Shown here: positions 9,161 through 17,360 of the stretch, in pieces
How the letters are laid out: every line of letters begins with the position of its first letter
Numbering within the stretch: the first letter of the stretch is position 1
DNA from: Ruminococcus sp.
GTDB lineage: Bacteria > Bacillota > Clostridia > Oscillospirales > Acutalibacteraceae
Direction: 5' to 3'
DNA length: 53,119 bases
Assembly (NCBI GenBank): GCA_017458105.1
Contig: JAFTGC010000017.1
Location: 1 to 53,119, forward strand
The notes under the pieces: generated by a model
The model's database searches: none
Told to the model about the DNA's origin: nothing
Seen by the model: the letters and a program-made list of their open reading frames with translations, nothing else
Position numbers and translations under genes: made by a program

Positions 9161-9210
9161 AAAAAGGCTGTACCAAAACAAAGCTCAGTTTTGGTACAGC
9201 CGAATTTTTT
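9161..9210. terminator. Bidirectional terminator
   Basis: A 14-bp perfect stem (GGCTGTACCAAAAC at 9166-9179, GTTTTGGTACAGCC at 9188-9201) is flanked by AAAAA on the left and TTTTTT on the right. It serves both the CorC-like gene and the convergent P-loop gene. Confidence 0.9.
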
Positions 9211-9220
9211 AGATTAATAA

Positions 9221-9637
9221 TTAAACTTTTTCACAAACTGCATTGATGCCAACAGGCAGGTCTTCCTCTGCAGCAGAAATCAGCAGAGTAACCTTTGTTT
9301 CTGCTGTGTCAGCAAGTGAAGAAATCTTTTTTACAAAAGCTTCAAGACCGCTCAGACCGTCCGGGCAAATTTTAAAGATGCCGTCAACAAAAACATCTGT
9401 AACATCATAGTTACCTGCACAGATACCGCTGACAAATCCAAAGAGTGCGTCATAGCCCTCGATGTTGTACTGCTCAGTATCAACAAGTCTTGCCTTGTGG
9501 GTTACATCATAAGTGAGCTTTGTGCCCTTTTCTACAACAACAACATTGCCGTTTGAAGCTGCAACAGCCTCGTTTGCCAACTGAATTAACTTTTTAGTTT
9601 TGCCGGTACCCTTTTTACCTGTAAGTAAAGTTACCAT
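9221..9637 (-). CDS. Small P-loop protein of unknown function
   Basis: 138 residues. The N-terminus carries a Walker A motif GKKGTGKT (residues 7-14), so nucleotide binding is likely. A hydrophobic strand ending in aspartate ('VTDVFVDGI') may be Walker B, and 'KVTLLISAAEED' may be a later core strand. It is too short for a full AAA+ or ABC domain and shows no membrane segment. The start has AAAGGAGG about 8 bases upstream. It lies 50 bases downstream of pgi in the same direction with no clear hairpin between, so co-transcription with pgi is likely. I do not recognise a specific function. Confidence 0.8.
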   Translation of the reverse strand: MVTLLTGKKGTGKTKKLIQLANEAVAASNGNVVVVEKGTKLTYDVTHKARLVDTEQYNIEGYDALFGFVSGICAGNYDVTDVFVDGIFKICPDGLSGLEAFVKKISSLADTAETKVTLLISAAEEDLPVGINAVCEKV

Positions 9638-9687
9638 TTAATAGTCCTCCTTTAAGGATAATTATTTTTTATCTTTTGCCGATAAAA

Positions 9688-11025
9688 TCAGCTTAGTCTT
9701 GCCTCAAGGGCAGCCTTCTGGTCCTCATAACCCGGCTTGCCGAGGAGTGCAAACATATTCTTCTTGTAGGATTCTACACCCGGCTGGTTGAACGGATTTA
9801 CACCAAGCAGATAACCGCTGATTGCACAAGCCTTCTCAAAGAAGTAAATGAGGTAGCCAAGCTCTGACTCTGTCATTTCTTCAACATCAAGCACAATGTT
9901 AGGCACACCGCCGTCGTTGTGAGCAAGGATTGTACCCTGGAACGCCTTTTTGTTTACAAAATCCATTGTCTTGCCGGAGAGGAAGTTAAGTCCGTCAACA
10001 TTTTCAGGGTCAGTGCCAAGGGTTACTTCCCTTTGAACCTTGTTGAACTGAACAACAGTTTCAAACAATGTTCTTCTGCCCTCCTGAATATACTGTCCCA
10101 TTGAGTGAAGGTCGGTTGAGAATACAACCGAAGCAGGGAAAATGCCCTTATTATCCTTGCCTTCGCTCTCGCCAAAGAGCTGCTTGAACCACTCATTCAT
10201 AAGAGTGAACGCAGGCTCGTAAGCAACCAAAAGCTCAGTCTGGTAGCCCTTTCTGTAAAGAATATTGCGGAGTGCTGCGTATTTGTAGCAATCATTTGTG
10301 GACAAATCGTCATTGTCAAACTCTGCCTGAGCTTTTGCCGCACCCTGCATGAGAGCGTCAAGGTCACAGCCTGCAACAGCAATCGGAAGCAAGCCAACCG
10401 CAGTAAGTACAGAGAAGCGTCCGCCTACATCGTCAGGTACTACAAAAGTTTCGTAGCCCTCTTTTGTTGCAAGCTCTTTGAGGGTTCCCTTAGCTTTGTC
10501 TGTTGTACAGAAAATTCTCTCCTTAGCACCCTCCTTGCCGTACTTTTTCTCAAGCAGTTCACGCAGAACACGAAAAGCTATGGCAGGCTCGGTTGTTGTG
10601 CCGGACTTTGAAATCATATTGATAGAAACATCTTTGCCCTCGCAGATGTCCACAAGCTCAGAAAGAGCATTGCTGCTGATTGAGTTGCCTGTGAAGAAAA
10701 TCTGCGGTGTATCTTTACAAAGAAGATTATAGTTAGGGGATTTTAAAAATTCAATTGCTGCTCTTGCACCAAGGTAAGAACCGCCGATGCCGATTACTAT
10801 GAAAATGTCGCTGTTTTTCTTTACCTTTTCAGCGGCAGCTTTAATGCGTGCAAACTCCTCTTTATCATAGTCAGTAGGCAAGGTTAGCCAGCCGATAAAG
10901 TCGTTGCCGAGGCACTCGCCGTTATGCAAAGCACTGTGTGCCAATTTAACCTGCGGAGCAATAGCATCGTACTCGTGGTCGCTTACAAATCCTTTTAAAT
11001 ACTTGTCGTTAAGCTTAGTTGACAT
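9688..11025 (-). CDS. pgi: Glucose-6-phosphate isomerase
   Basis: Interconverts glucose 6-phosphate and fructose 6-phosphate in glycolysis and gluconeogenesis. 445 residues, typical of the short Firmicutes form. The sugar-phosphate isomerase folds are visible: '[15 protein letters not shown]' near residue 80, '[10 protein letters not shown]' near 140 (phosphate-binding SIS loop), '[16 protein letters not shown]' near 200 and the C-terminal '[18 protein letters not shown]'. AAGGAGG precedes the start. The upstream 120 bases hold no gene. Confidence 0.96.
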   Translation of the reverse strand: MSTKLNDKYLKGFVSDHEYDAIAPQVKLAHSALHNGECLGNDFIGWLTLPTDYDKEEFARIKAAAEKVKKNSDIFIVIGIGGSYLGARAAIEFLKSPNYNLLCKDTPQIFFTGNSISSNALSELVDICEGKDVSINMISKSGTTTEPAIAFRVLRELLEKKYGKEGAKERIFCTTDKAKGTLKELATKEGYETFVVPDDVGGRFSVLTAVGLLPIAVAGCDLDALMQGAAKAQAEFDNDDLSTNDCYKYAALRNILYRKGYQTELLVAYEPAFTLMNEWFKQLFGESEGKDNKGIFPASVVFSTDLHSMGQYIQEGRRTLFETVVQFNKVQREVTLGTDPENVDGLNFLSGKTMDFVNKKAFQGTILAHNDGGVPNIVLDVEEMTESELGYLIYFFEKACAISGYLLGVNPFNQPGVESYKKNMFALLGKPGYEDQKAALEARLS

Positions 11026-11148
11026 TCTGATATACGCCTCCTTATAATTCCCATACAGAATTATTACTCTGTTATTTTATGGATTGGCATTATTATACTA
11101 TATTTTTCGTATTTTTGCAACCTAAAACTAACACTTTGCCGAAAGTAT

Positions 11149-12288
11149 TTATAAAGAAATTAATTTGTCAAAAATATACTGCAACGAATTTTCAAATGTA
11201 CATTCCTCCACCGCGTCTTTAGCCCTTACAATCACCCGCTGAACTTCTTTGTCGCCAAGTTTGTATGTAATTGAACCCACGGTTTGGTTCTTCTTTACAG
11301 GAGCGTCGAGGTTTTCGGGGATATTTACTTCAGTTGTAATTTCGTCGGTATTTGTTTTGTTGGTAAGGACGGTTTTTGGGGCGTCGGCAACAAGGGCAAC
11401 TTTCTTTTCCATACCTTTATTAACGGGTACAGTGCCGGGTTTTACCTTTTTGGGAGTAATAACGCTGTAGTTGTTAAAGCCGTAGTCCAGCATTGTAGAA
11501 GCCGCCTTGAATCGCTCGGTGCCGGTGTCGCAGCCAAGGGCAACGGCAATCAGCTTCATACCGTTCCTTTCGGCTGTTGCTGAAATACAACAACCTGCGT
11601 CGTCGGTTGTTCCGGTTTTAAGCCCGGTTATTCCGTCATAAGATTTAAGAAGCTTATTTGTGTTGACAATCTGTGTTTCGCCGTTCCTGAGAAAATCCAG
11701 CCAAATGGAGGTATAGTCAAAAACTTTAGTGTGCTTAATAAGCTCAGCTGACATCAACGCAACATCATACGCACTTGAAATATGACCCTCCTCGTCAAGA
11801 CCGTTGCAGTTTTTAAAGACAGTGTCCTTCATACCCAGCGACTTTGCACGCTTGTTCATTCTGCTGACAAAAGCGTCCTCACTGCCTTCGCTGTATTCAG
11901 CCAGGGCAACCGCCGCATCGTTTGCCGAGGCAACCAGCGTAGCTTTGAGCATATCGTCAACCGACATTTGCTCGCCTGTTTCAAGCCAAATATCAGACCC
12001 GCCCATTGAAGCACTGTGTTCCGAGGCAGTGACGGTATCGCTCAGGCTGATTTTACCGTTTTCAATATCTTCCATAATAAGCAAAACCGTCATAACCTTT
12101 GTTATTGAAGCTACGCAACGCTTTTCGTGGGCATTTTTTTCATACAAAACCTTAAAGCTGTCAGGCTCAACCAAAATAGCCGACGGAGCGTTTACATCGT
12201 CTTTACTCAGAGCAGAAGCACTGAACGGAAGTGAAAGCAATAGCATCACCACCGCAAGCATAACGGAAACTGTCCTTTTTATTACCAT
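11149..12288 (-). CDS. dacF: D-alanyl-D-alanine carboxypeptidase (DacF/PBP5 type)
   Basis: Low-molecular-weight penicillin-binding protein, peptidase family S11, that trims the terminal D-alanine of peptidoglycan stem peptides. A signal peptide covers residues 1-26. The active-site motifs are intact: SITK with Ser61/Lys64, SAN at 121-123 and KTG at 224-226. A C-terminal beta-rich PBP5_C-like domain follows from about 280. The ribosome binding site AAGAGGTG lies in the 3' arm of a hairpin (12297-12324). The gene is 56 bases downstream of the 56-aa gene and probably shares its transcript. Whether it acts in vegetative cells or spores (DacF) cannot be told. Confidence 0.92.
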   Translation of the reverse strand: MVIKRTVSVMLAVVMLLLSLPFSASALSKDDVNAPSAILVEPDSFKVLYEKNAHEKRCVASITKVMTVLLIMEDIENGKISLSDTVTASEHSASMGGSDIWLETGEQMSVDDMLKATLVASANDAAVALAEYSEGSEDAFVSRMNKRAKSLGMKDTVFKNCNGLDEEGHISSAYDVALMSAELIKHTKVFDYTSIWLDFLRNGETQIVNTNKLLKSYDGITGLKTGTTDDAGCCISATAERNGMKLIAVALGCDTGTERFKAASTMLDYGFNNYSVITPKKVKPGTVPVNKGMEKKVALVADAPKTVLTNKTNTDEITTEVNIPENLDAPVKKNQTVGSITYKLGDKEVQRVIVRAKDAVEECTFENSLQYIFDKLISL

Positions 12289-12296
12289 AAAAACAC

Positions 12297-12324
12297 CTCT
12301 TTCATACTAAAAAGTATGAAAGAG
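12297..12324 (-). promoter_or_regulatory. Hairpin covering the dacF ribosome binding site
   Basis: On the minus strand CTCTTTCATACT pairs perfectly with AGTATGAAAGAG around a TTTT loop (12-bp stem). The second arm supplies the first bases of the Shine-Dalgarno AAGAGGTG, followed by GTTTTT and the dacF ATG. It could act as a weak terminator of the 56-aa gene or mask dacF translation. Confidence 0.6.
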
Positions 12325-12344
12325 CATTTGCTTTTATGATGCTG

Positions 12345-12515
12345 TCAGTCAACAAAATCTGCATTATAGGGATAAATTTCCTCGTAACTTTCAAGCTGTT
12401 CATCGTTCTTCGGGTCGGACGGAATCAGCCCGGTGCAGTCATTTGAAGAAATTGTGTTTAAATCGGGCATAGTTTCTTCAACATTGTACTTATCCCTGCG
12501 GTTTTTCTTTTTCAT
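12345..12515 (-). CDS. Small hydrophilic protein, 56 aa, unknown function
   Basis: A complete ORF beginning MKKKNRRDKY and ending NADFVD, with GGTGAT 4 bases before ATG. The first ten residues are strongly basic and the remainder is acidic, containing 'NVEETMPDLN' and 'YEEIYPYN'; there is no membrane segment and one cysteine (C27). My recollection is that similar short proteins with an 'ETMPDL...CTGL.P' pattern occur in other Clostridia, but this was not searched. It sits directly upstream of dacF on the same strand and divergent from the HTH gene at 12605. Function unknown. Confidence 0.7.
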   Translation of the reverse strand: MKKKNRRDKYNVEETMPDLNTISSNDCTGLIPSDPKNDEQLESYEEIYPYNADFVD

Positions 12516-12568
12516 AATTATCACCCATAGATATTGTTCTCTTTGAAGATTAAAATATCATTAAAAAT

Positions 12569-12597
12569 TTGACTTTATTAAAATTAAAATATATAAT
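12569..12597 (+). promoter_or_regulatory. Sigma-A-type promoter placed for a leaderless transcript
   Basis: TTGACT at 12569-12574 and a perfect TATAAT at 12592-12597 are 17 bases apart. Transcription would begin around 12603-12605, at or next to the ATG at 12605, so there is no room for a ribosome binding site. Confidence 0.75.
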
Positions 12598-12604
12598 TAT
12601 TTTT

Positions 12605-12895
12605 ATGGAAAACACAACAAAAAACTGGATTTTAGAACTTGACGACGAAGATCTGGAGTTTATAAGGCGGTTTATACTTGTTTCAGGTTCACTGAAAGAT
12701 ATGTCAACGCTCTATCAGGTAACTTACCCGACAATTCGAACACGGCTTGACAAACTGATAGAAAAAATCCGTGACAACGGCAAATCCGCCGACGACCCAT
12801 ACATCTCGCTTATTAAAGCAATGACGCTTGAAGGAAAAATCGACTTTGGTACGGCACGGCTGTTAATTCAAGAATACAAGCACACAAGGGAGTAG
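12605..12895 (+). CDS. DUF2089-like helix-turn-helix protein
   Basis: 96-residue putative DNA-binding regulator. The central segment 'DLEFIRRFILVSGSLKDMST' and 'VTYPTIRTRLDKLIEKI' matches the helix-turn-helix of DUF2089-family proteins as I remember it. The zinc-ribbon N-terminus found in longer members is missing. An in-frame upstream extension to 12569 lies inside the promoter, so ATG 12605 is chosen; it has no Shine-Dalgarno sequence. The gene is followed after 2 bases by a small membrane protein gene, so it may regulate or sense through that partner (inference). Confidence 0.8.
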   Translation: MENTTKNWILELDDEDLEFIRRFILVSGSLKDMSTLYQVTYPTIRTRLDKLIEKIRDNGKSADDPYISLIKAMTLEGKIDFGTARLLIQEYKHTRE

Positions 12896-12897
12896 TA

Positions 12898-13170
12898 ATG
12901 GAAAATCAGATTATATGGATATTATTGGTGATTTTGGTATTTGTTCTCGGAGCAGTACAAATTGCACTGTCAAAAAGGTTTAAATTCATAAGTTTGATAC
13001 TTCCGCTGGCAGTTTTTCTGACAGCAACAATTTCGACAGTAATCTACCTACTGCCTATTCAACGGGAAATGTACGAGCTGATTTTTTTATTTTCATTCAA
13101 TTTGCCTACAATACTTTTGTTGATGATACATATAATAACCCGTTTATGGAAAAGGACAAAATCAAAATAA
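12898..13170 (+). CDS. Small three-helix membrane protein
   Basis: 90 residues with three hydrophobic segments (about 4-22, 31-51 and 59-81) and a basic C-terminus (RLWKRTKSK). AAGGGAG lies just upstream of ATG, inside the end of the HTH gene, so the two are translationally linked. It resembles small membrane partners often found next to HTH regulators, but no family is recognised. Function unknown; a transmembrane signal partner of the HTH protein is a reasonable guess. Confidence 0.75.
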   Translation: MENQIIWILLVILVFVLGAVQIALSKRFKFISLILPLAVFLTATISTVIYLLPIQREMYELIFLFSFNLPTILLLMIHIITRLWKRTKSK

Positions 13171-13172
13171 TT

Positions 13173-13216
13173 AAGGGCTGAACCCAAACCAATTGGTTTG
13201 AGATTCAGCCCTTTTG
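13173..13216. terminator. Bidirectional terminator
   Basis: AAGGGCTGAA (13173-13182) pairs with TTCAGCCCTT (13204-13213), with a nested ACCAATTGGT palindrome in the loop. It ends the HTH/membrane pair and, from the other side, the division cluster. Confidence 0.8.
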
Positions 13217-13221
13217 CTTTA

Positions 13222-13680
13222 TTACTTTGTATTGTCTGTAGCAGTTGTATTTTTTGACTTGGTTTCGGTGTCAAGCCCGGTATTGAGCATTGTTTTTTTA
13301 ATCAAAACATACGAGCCGTCAGAGATTTTAAAACCTTTATAATCTTTATACTTGTTCTCGTCATATTCATCCTGCAAAACATAAATTATATTGGTTCTGT
13401 CAATGCTCTTAACATAGGTTGAAGAAAGTGCCTCTCTGAGGGTTTCTTCATCAATTGCACCGGCATAATTTTCTCTTATTGCTGCGTCAACCTCATACAG
13501 CTTGGTGAACATCTCCTGTTTTTCAGAAAGGTCGGTAACCTTGCTGTTAAAGGTGTGCATTGCATACACATACGCACCCGAAAAAGCCACTGCCGAGCAC
13601 AAAGCTGCAACCGCAATTGTCACTCCCGGTGAAACACCTTTTTTTCGTTTTCTTCTCTCTCGTCTTGTTCTTACATCCAT
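13222..13680 (-). CDS. Membrane-anchored protein resembling the N-terminal part of an S41 (CtpA) protease
   Basis: 152 residues. A basic cytosolic start (RTRRERRKRKK) is followed by one membrane helix (about 20-40) and an extracellular part. The segment 'KLYEVDAAIRENYAGAIDEE' and following 'SIDRTNIIYVLQDEY' look like the helical N-terminal domain of clostridial S41 C-terminal processing proteases, as remembered. The protein then ends in a Thr/Lys-rich tail, with no PDZ domain and no catalytic Ser/Lys region, and a terminator follows at once. It is last in the ftsE-ftsX-M23 cluster, the position where Firmicutes often carry ctpA. An upstream TTG at 13704 is possible; neither start has a strong ribosome binding site. 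Confidence 0.65.
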   Translation of the reverse strand: MDVRTRRERRKRKKGVSPGVTIAVAALCSAVAFSGAYVYAMHTFNSKVTDLSEKQEMFTKLYEVDAAIRENYAGAIDEETLREALSSTYVKSIDRTNIIYVLQDEYDENKYKDYKGFKISDGSYVLIKKTMLNTGLDTETKSKNTTATDNTK

Positions 13681-13724
13681 AATCAATACTCTGTTTTTAG
13701 GCAAATTAGCAAACTGCCCTTATT

Positions 13725-15137
13725 TTAATACTCCGACATTGGGTCATATCTTACGCCGTTGAGTCTGCACTCAAAGTGGAGGTGAGGACCGGTTGACCAA
13801 CCTGTTGAGCCAACATAACCCAGCACCTGACCGGCACTTACCGTCTGCCCTGTAGTAACTACCGAGCGTGTAAGGTGAGCGTAAATTGTAGCCTTGCCGT
13901 TGCCGTGGTCTATCCAGACATAGTTTCCGTAACCGCCGCCACAGCCACAAGAACCAGCCTTGCCGTAGTTATGAGTACAAGAATTGTTCGATACTATAAC
14001 AGTACCGCCGTCTGCCGCAACAACAGTAGAACCCATTATGCTTCCGTCTGAAATATCAATTGCACCGTGACCGTAAGAACCTCTGTCTTCACCAAAAACT
14101 GACGAAAGTGTGAAGTGCCCCGGGCAAGGCCACACATAATTGCCGGAACCTGTATTTGTGTATGAACCGCTGTTGCCGGAGCTTGTTCCACTGTTACTGC
14201 TTGAGCCACTATTACTGCTTGAGCTGCTATTGTCCGAATTTCCGCTATTGTTTGAAGTCCCCCTAGGGTTTGTATCGGTTGCGTCACCGCTGTTACTGTT
14301 TTTCTTCTCTTGTTCCTGCTGAGCTTTTGCCTGCTCTTCTGCTGCTTTTTTGGCGGCAGCCGCAGCCTTCTTTTGCTCCTCGGCAGCTTTCTTTTCGTAA
14401 TACTCTGTAATTTCATCATCAAGAGCAGTCATCATACCGTTATTATCTTTGATGGTTTCTTCCTGCTCTTTGTTTCTGGTATAGAGAGTTTCAAGAACTT
14501 CACTGTTCTCATCAACAAGGTTCTGAAGTTCTTCCCTTTTGGTCTGAAGCTTTTCTTTCTCGCTTTCCTGTGATTTTTTTGACTTCTGCAGTTCGCTCTT
14601 TTCGGTTTTTACAGTAGTCATATCCGTTTGAATGTTTTTTATGAGTTTTTCATCATAATTACTTACATTGCGGACAAGCTCACATTTATCAAGAAAATCA
14701 TCAAAGTTTTTTGCTCCCAAAATAATTTCAAGCGAGCTGACATCACCTGCCATATAAATAGTTTTTATTCTGCCACGCAAAGTGTTCATTCTGTTTTCAA
14801 TATCAGAATTCAGCTTCTTGATTTTTTTGGTTTTTGAGTCAATACGCTTTGTCAGGGTGTCGATCTTCTCCTGACTGACAATAATCTCTTCATTTACAGT
14901 GTCAATTTTGCCCAGGAGAGATTCCTGATACTGCTCTTTCTTTTTTATGTCAGACTTTGTTTTTTCCAGTTCTTTCTGGTACTCTTCACTTTTCTTTTTC
15001 AGTTCGCTCTGCTTCTGTTCAAGTTCAGAAATACTGTCAGCAGCAGTTGCAACAGGTTGGGTAAAGTCGGACGCTACATAGATTGTTCCGACAATAACCG
15101 ACAACAGCACAACTGCCGAAAGTACTCTTTTTAACAT
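13725..15137 (-). CDS. Coiled-coil murein hydrolase with LytM/M23 domain (PcsB/EnvC-like)
   Basis: Secreted peptidoglycan endopeptidase of 470 residues, expected to be activated by FtsEX at the septum. It has a signal peptide (1-33) and a long coiled coil (about 35-270, dense in E/K/Q and heptads). A low-complexity Ser/Asn/Gly linker (about 285-335) leads to a C-terminal M23 domain. The zinc ligands are intact: H and D of HGAIDIS and the HLHFE motif near 450. Active M23 domains cut cross-bridges or stem peptides. It lies 15 bases downstream of ftsX, so one operon. Confidence 0.93.
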   Translation of the reverse strand: MLKRVLSAVVLLSVIVGTIYVASDFTQPVATAADSISELEQKQSELKKKSEEYQKELEKTKSDIKKKEQYQESLLGKIDTVNEEIIVSQEKIDTLTKRIDSKTKKIKKLNSDIENRMNTLRGRIKTIYMAGDVSSLEIILGAKNFDDFLDKCELVRNVSNYDEKLIKNIQTDMTTVKTEKSELQKSKKSQESEKEKLQTKREELQNLVDENSEVLETLYTRNKEQEETIKDNNGMMTALDDEITEYYEKKAAEEQKKAAAAAKKAAEEQAKAQQEQEKKNSNSGDATDTNPRGTSNNSGNSDNSSSSSNSGSSSNSGTSSGNSGSYTNTGSGNYVWPCPGHFTLSSVFGEDRGSYGHGAIDISDGSIMGSTVVAADGGTVIVSNNSCTHNYGKAGSCGCGGGYGNYVWIDHGNGKATIYAHLTRSVVTTGQTVSAGQVLGYVGSTGWSTGPHLHFECRLNGVRYDPMSEY

Positions 15138-15152
15138 AAAAACACTCCTTTG

Positions 15153-16058
15153 TTACCAACCAAGTATGATTGAACCCTGCTTTTTGAGGTATTTGCCGAT
15201 GCTGATAATACTGCCCAGTACGCCAACAAGCATACCCGCAAACACAAAAATGACAAAGAACGGCAACGCCAATGTTTGAAAATCTACCGCATTAAACGGA
15301 ACCACATACTGAATTCCTTCAACTACCATGTCATAAGTAATCATCAATGCAAAGAACGAAAGCACACCCGAAACTATACCAATGAGCATACCCTCTATCA
15401 AAAACGGTATTCTTACAAAAAGGTCGGTTGCTCCGACTGATTTCATAATGCTTATCTCATAGCGTCTTGCATACATAGTTGTTCTGATAGTATTTGATAT
15501 AATAAACATCGAAATCAATACCAACGCTGTAATTACACCAATAGAGAGCCATTGCACAACTTTTTTAAGGCTTGTGAGCCTGTCTGCAACATCCGACTGA
15601 GCCGACACCGTTGCAACACCCTCCACTACCTTTATTTCTTTAACAGTTTTGTCATATTTTGACAGATCTTTCATTGTGACCTTATAAGCGTCAGGCAAAG
15701 GGTTGCCCGAACCCTCCATTTCTGCAAAAACCTCATCACCCAGGACATCCTTATAAGATTGGATGGCTTCGTCTTTATCAAAAAAGCTTACATCTGTTAT
15801 ATTATTTATACTTTTTAGCTTTTCGCCTGCTTTAGCTACAACTGCGTCAGAGGCATTATCCTGCATAAAAACAGTGGTAACATTGCTGTCGCCTGCTTTG
15901 CGAACAACAGACTCTACATTTATTGACGCCATAACCGCAGCACCCGTAAGTACAAGGCACGACACAAGAACGCCAATGGAAGCTACGCTCATTATACGGT
16001 TTACCCAGGTGTTCCTTATGCCTTCCTTTATCAAATAGCTTATATTGCTGAGCTTCAT
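15153..16058 (-). CDS. ftsX: Cell-division protein FtsX
   Basis: Integral membrane partner of FtsE; the complex passes ATP-driven conformational change to a periplasmic or extracellular hydrolase. 301 residues: one N-terminal helix (about 20-45), an extracellular domain (about 50-165) and three C-terminal helices (about 170-190, 225-245, 270-290). The cytosolic motif 'MYARRYEISIMKSVGAT' typical of FtsX is present. It lies 29 bases after ftsE and 15 before the M23 gene, its likely partner. Confidence 0.95.
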   Translation of the reverse strand: MKLSNISYLIKEGIRNTWVNRIMSVASIGVLVSCLVLTGAAVMASINVESVVRKAGDSNVTTVFMQDNASDAVVAKAGEKLKSINNITDVSFFDKDEAIQSYKDVLGDEVFAEMEGSGNPLPDAYKVTMKDLSKYDKTVKEIKVVEGVATVSAQSDVADRLTSLKKVVQWLSIGVITALVLISMFIISNTIRTTMYARRYEISIMKSVGATDLFVRIPFLIEGMLIGIVSGVLSFFALMITYDMVVEGIQYVVPFNAVDFQTLALPFFVIFVFAGMLVGVLGSIISIGKYLKKQGSIILGW

Positions 16059-16087
16059 TTTAACATTCCTCTAATAAAAACTTGCAA

Positions 16088-17161
16088 TTAATGCAGTGAA
16101 TCAATTACAGAATCAACCGCTGCATCCTTTTTACGCTTTTCTTCTTCTTTCAATAGCAATTCTTTCAGCTGAGCCGAGTCAAGTCTGACTGTATGAATCA
16201 AATCTTCCTTATCATCACTGCTGATTTCTTCAACCAGTCGGTCGATATTCTCAACCTTTTTTTCAACCTTGGATTTAGGCTTGTTTACAGCCTTGCTATC
16301 GTCTGCACTTTTATGCTCGTTTGCTGAATACTGAGCCTCAATAGCCTTGCGGACTTCTTCGAGATTTCTTGTAGCAAACTCTTCCTCGGCAGTCTGCTCC
16401 TGAACAATATCTCTTTTAAGAAGCGGGCTTAGCTCGTCATCAGGGATTTCCTGATCGTAAGAAGAAATCAGCGAAATATCCTCAATAGAGTTGGACTCTA
16501 TCTTTGTATCATGAACAATTCTGCCCTTGTTTATCTCGATAACACGCCTGCCGAACTCTTTAACGAGGTCATGCTCATGAGTAACAACAATAATCGTTGT
16601 ACCCTGCTTATTGATTTCGGATAGAAGGTCAATAATTTCGTGCGACATCTCAGGGTCAACATTACCCGTAGGCTCGTCGGCAATGATAATCTCAGGGTTA
16701 TTTACCAGTGCTCTGGCAAGGGCGACCCTCTGCTGTTCACCGCCCGAAAGCTGACTTGGCTTGCTACGCATTTTACTGCCCAAACCGACAAGTTTAAGAA
16801 TGTAAGGGACTCTGTCCTTGATTGCCTTGTTGTTTGCACCGACACAACGCATAGCAAATGCGACATTGTCGTAAACAGTCATCTTTTCTATAAGGCGAAA
16901 GTCCTGAAAAACTATTCCCATTTTTCTTCTGAGATACGGCACCTTACGGCGTTTAAGACGGCTCAGCTTTATTCCGTCAACCGTTACCTCGCCCTCTGTA
17001 ATTTTTTCTTCGCTCATAATAAGTTTAAGAAAGGTACTCTTACCTGCTCCCGAAGAACCCACTATGAACACAAACTCGCCTCTGTTGATTTTCAGGCTGA
17101 CATTGTACAATGCGTGAGTACCCGATGGATAAGACTTAGATACATTGCGAAATTCTATCAT
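16088..17161 (-). CDS. ftsE: Cell-division ATPase FtsE with long C-terminal extension
   Basis: ABC ATPase that works with FtsX at the septum. Walker A GSSGAGKST (35-43), signature LSGGEQQR (about 138) and Walker B IIIADEPT are all present in the first 225 residues, the normal FtsE length. About 130 further residues are highly charged (many E, K and D, with 'SKVEKKVENIDRLVEEISSDD'), probably disordered or coiled, and are not part of standard FtsE. The ribosome binding site is AGGAGT. It is the first gene of the division cluster. Confidence 0.93.
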   Translation of the reverse strand: MIEFRNVSKSYPSGTHALYNVSLKINRGEFVFIVGSSGAGKSTFLKLIMSEEKITEGEVTVDGIKLSRLKRRKVPYLRRKMGIVFQDFRLIEKMTVYDNVAFAMRCVGANNKAIKDRVPYILKLVGLGSKMRSKPSQLSGGEQQRVALARALVNNPEIIIADEPTGNVDPEMSHEIIDLLSEINKQGTTIIVVTHEHDLVKEFGRRVIEINKGRIVHDTKIESNSIEDISLISSYDQEIPDDELSPLLKRDIVQEQTAEEEFATRNLEEVRKAIEAQYSANEHKSADDSKAVNKPKSKVEKKVENIDRLVEEISSDDKEDLIHTVRLDSAQLKELLLKEEEKRKKDAAVDSVIDSLH

Positions 17162-17360
17162 CTATATCTACTCCTGTGATATAATGTGTAAATTGCTAAT
17201 AAACGGTAATTTGTTATGATTAGCACAACAGCCCGCCCCGTAATAATGTACAAAAAAGCAACAATCAAACCGCATTTTAAGATTCAATTCAACTTTTGCG
17301 TAATTATATGCAGGACGAGCAGATATTCTACATCAAATTCAAAGTAATGTCAATACCAAA

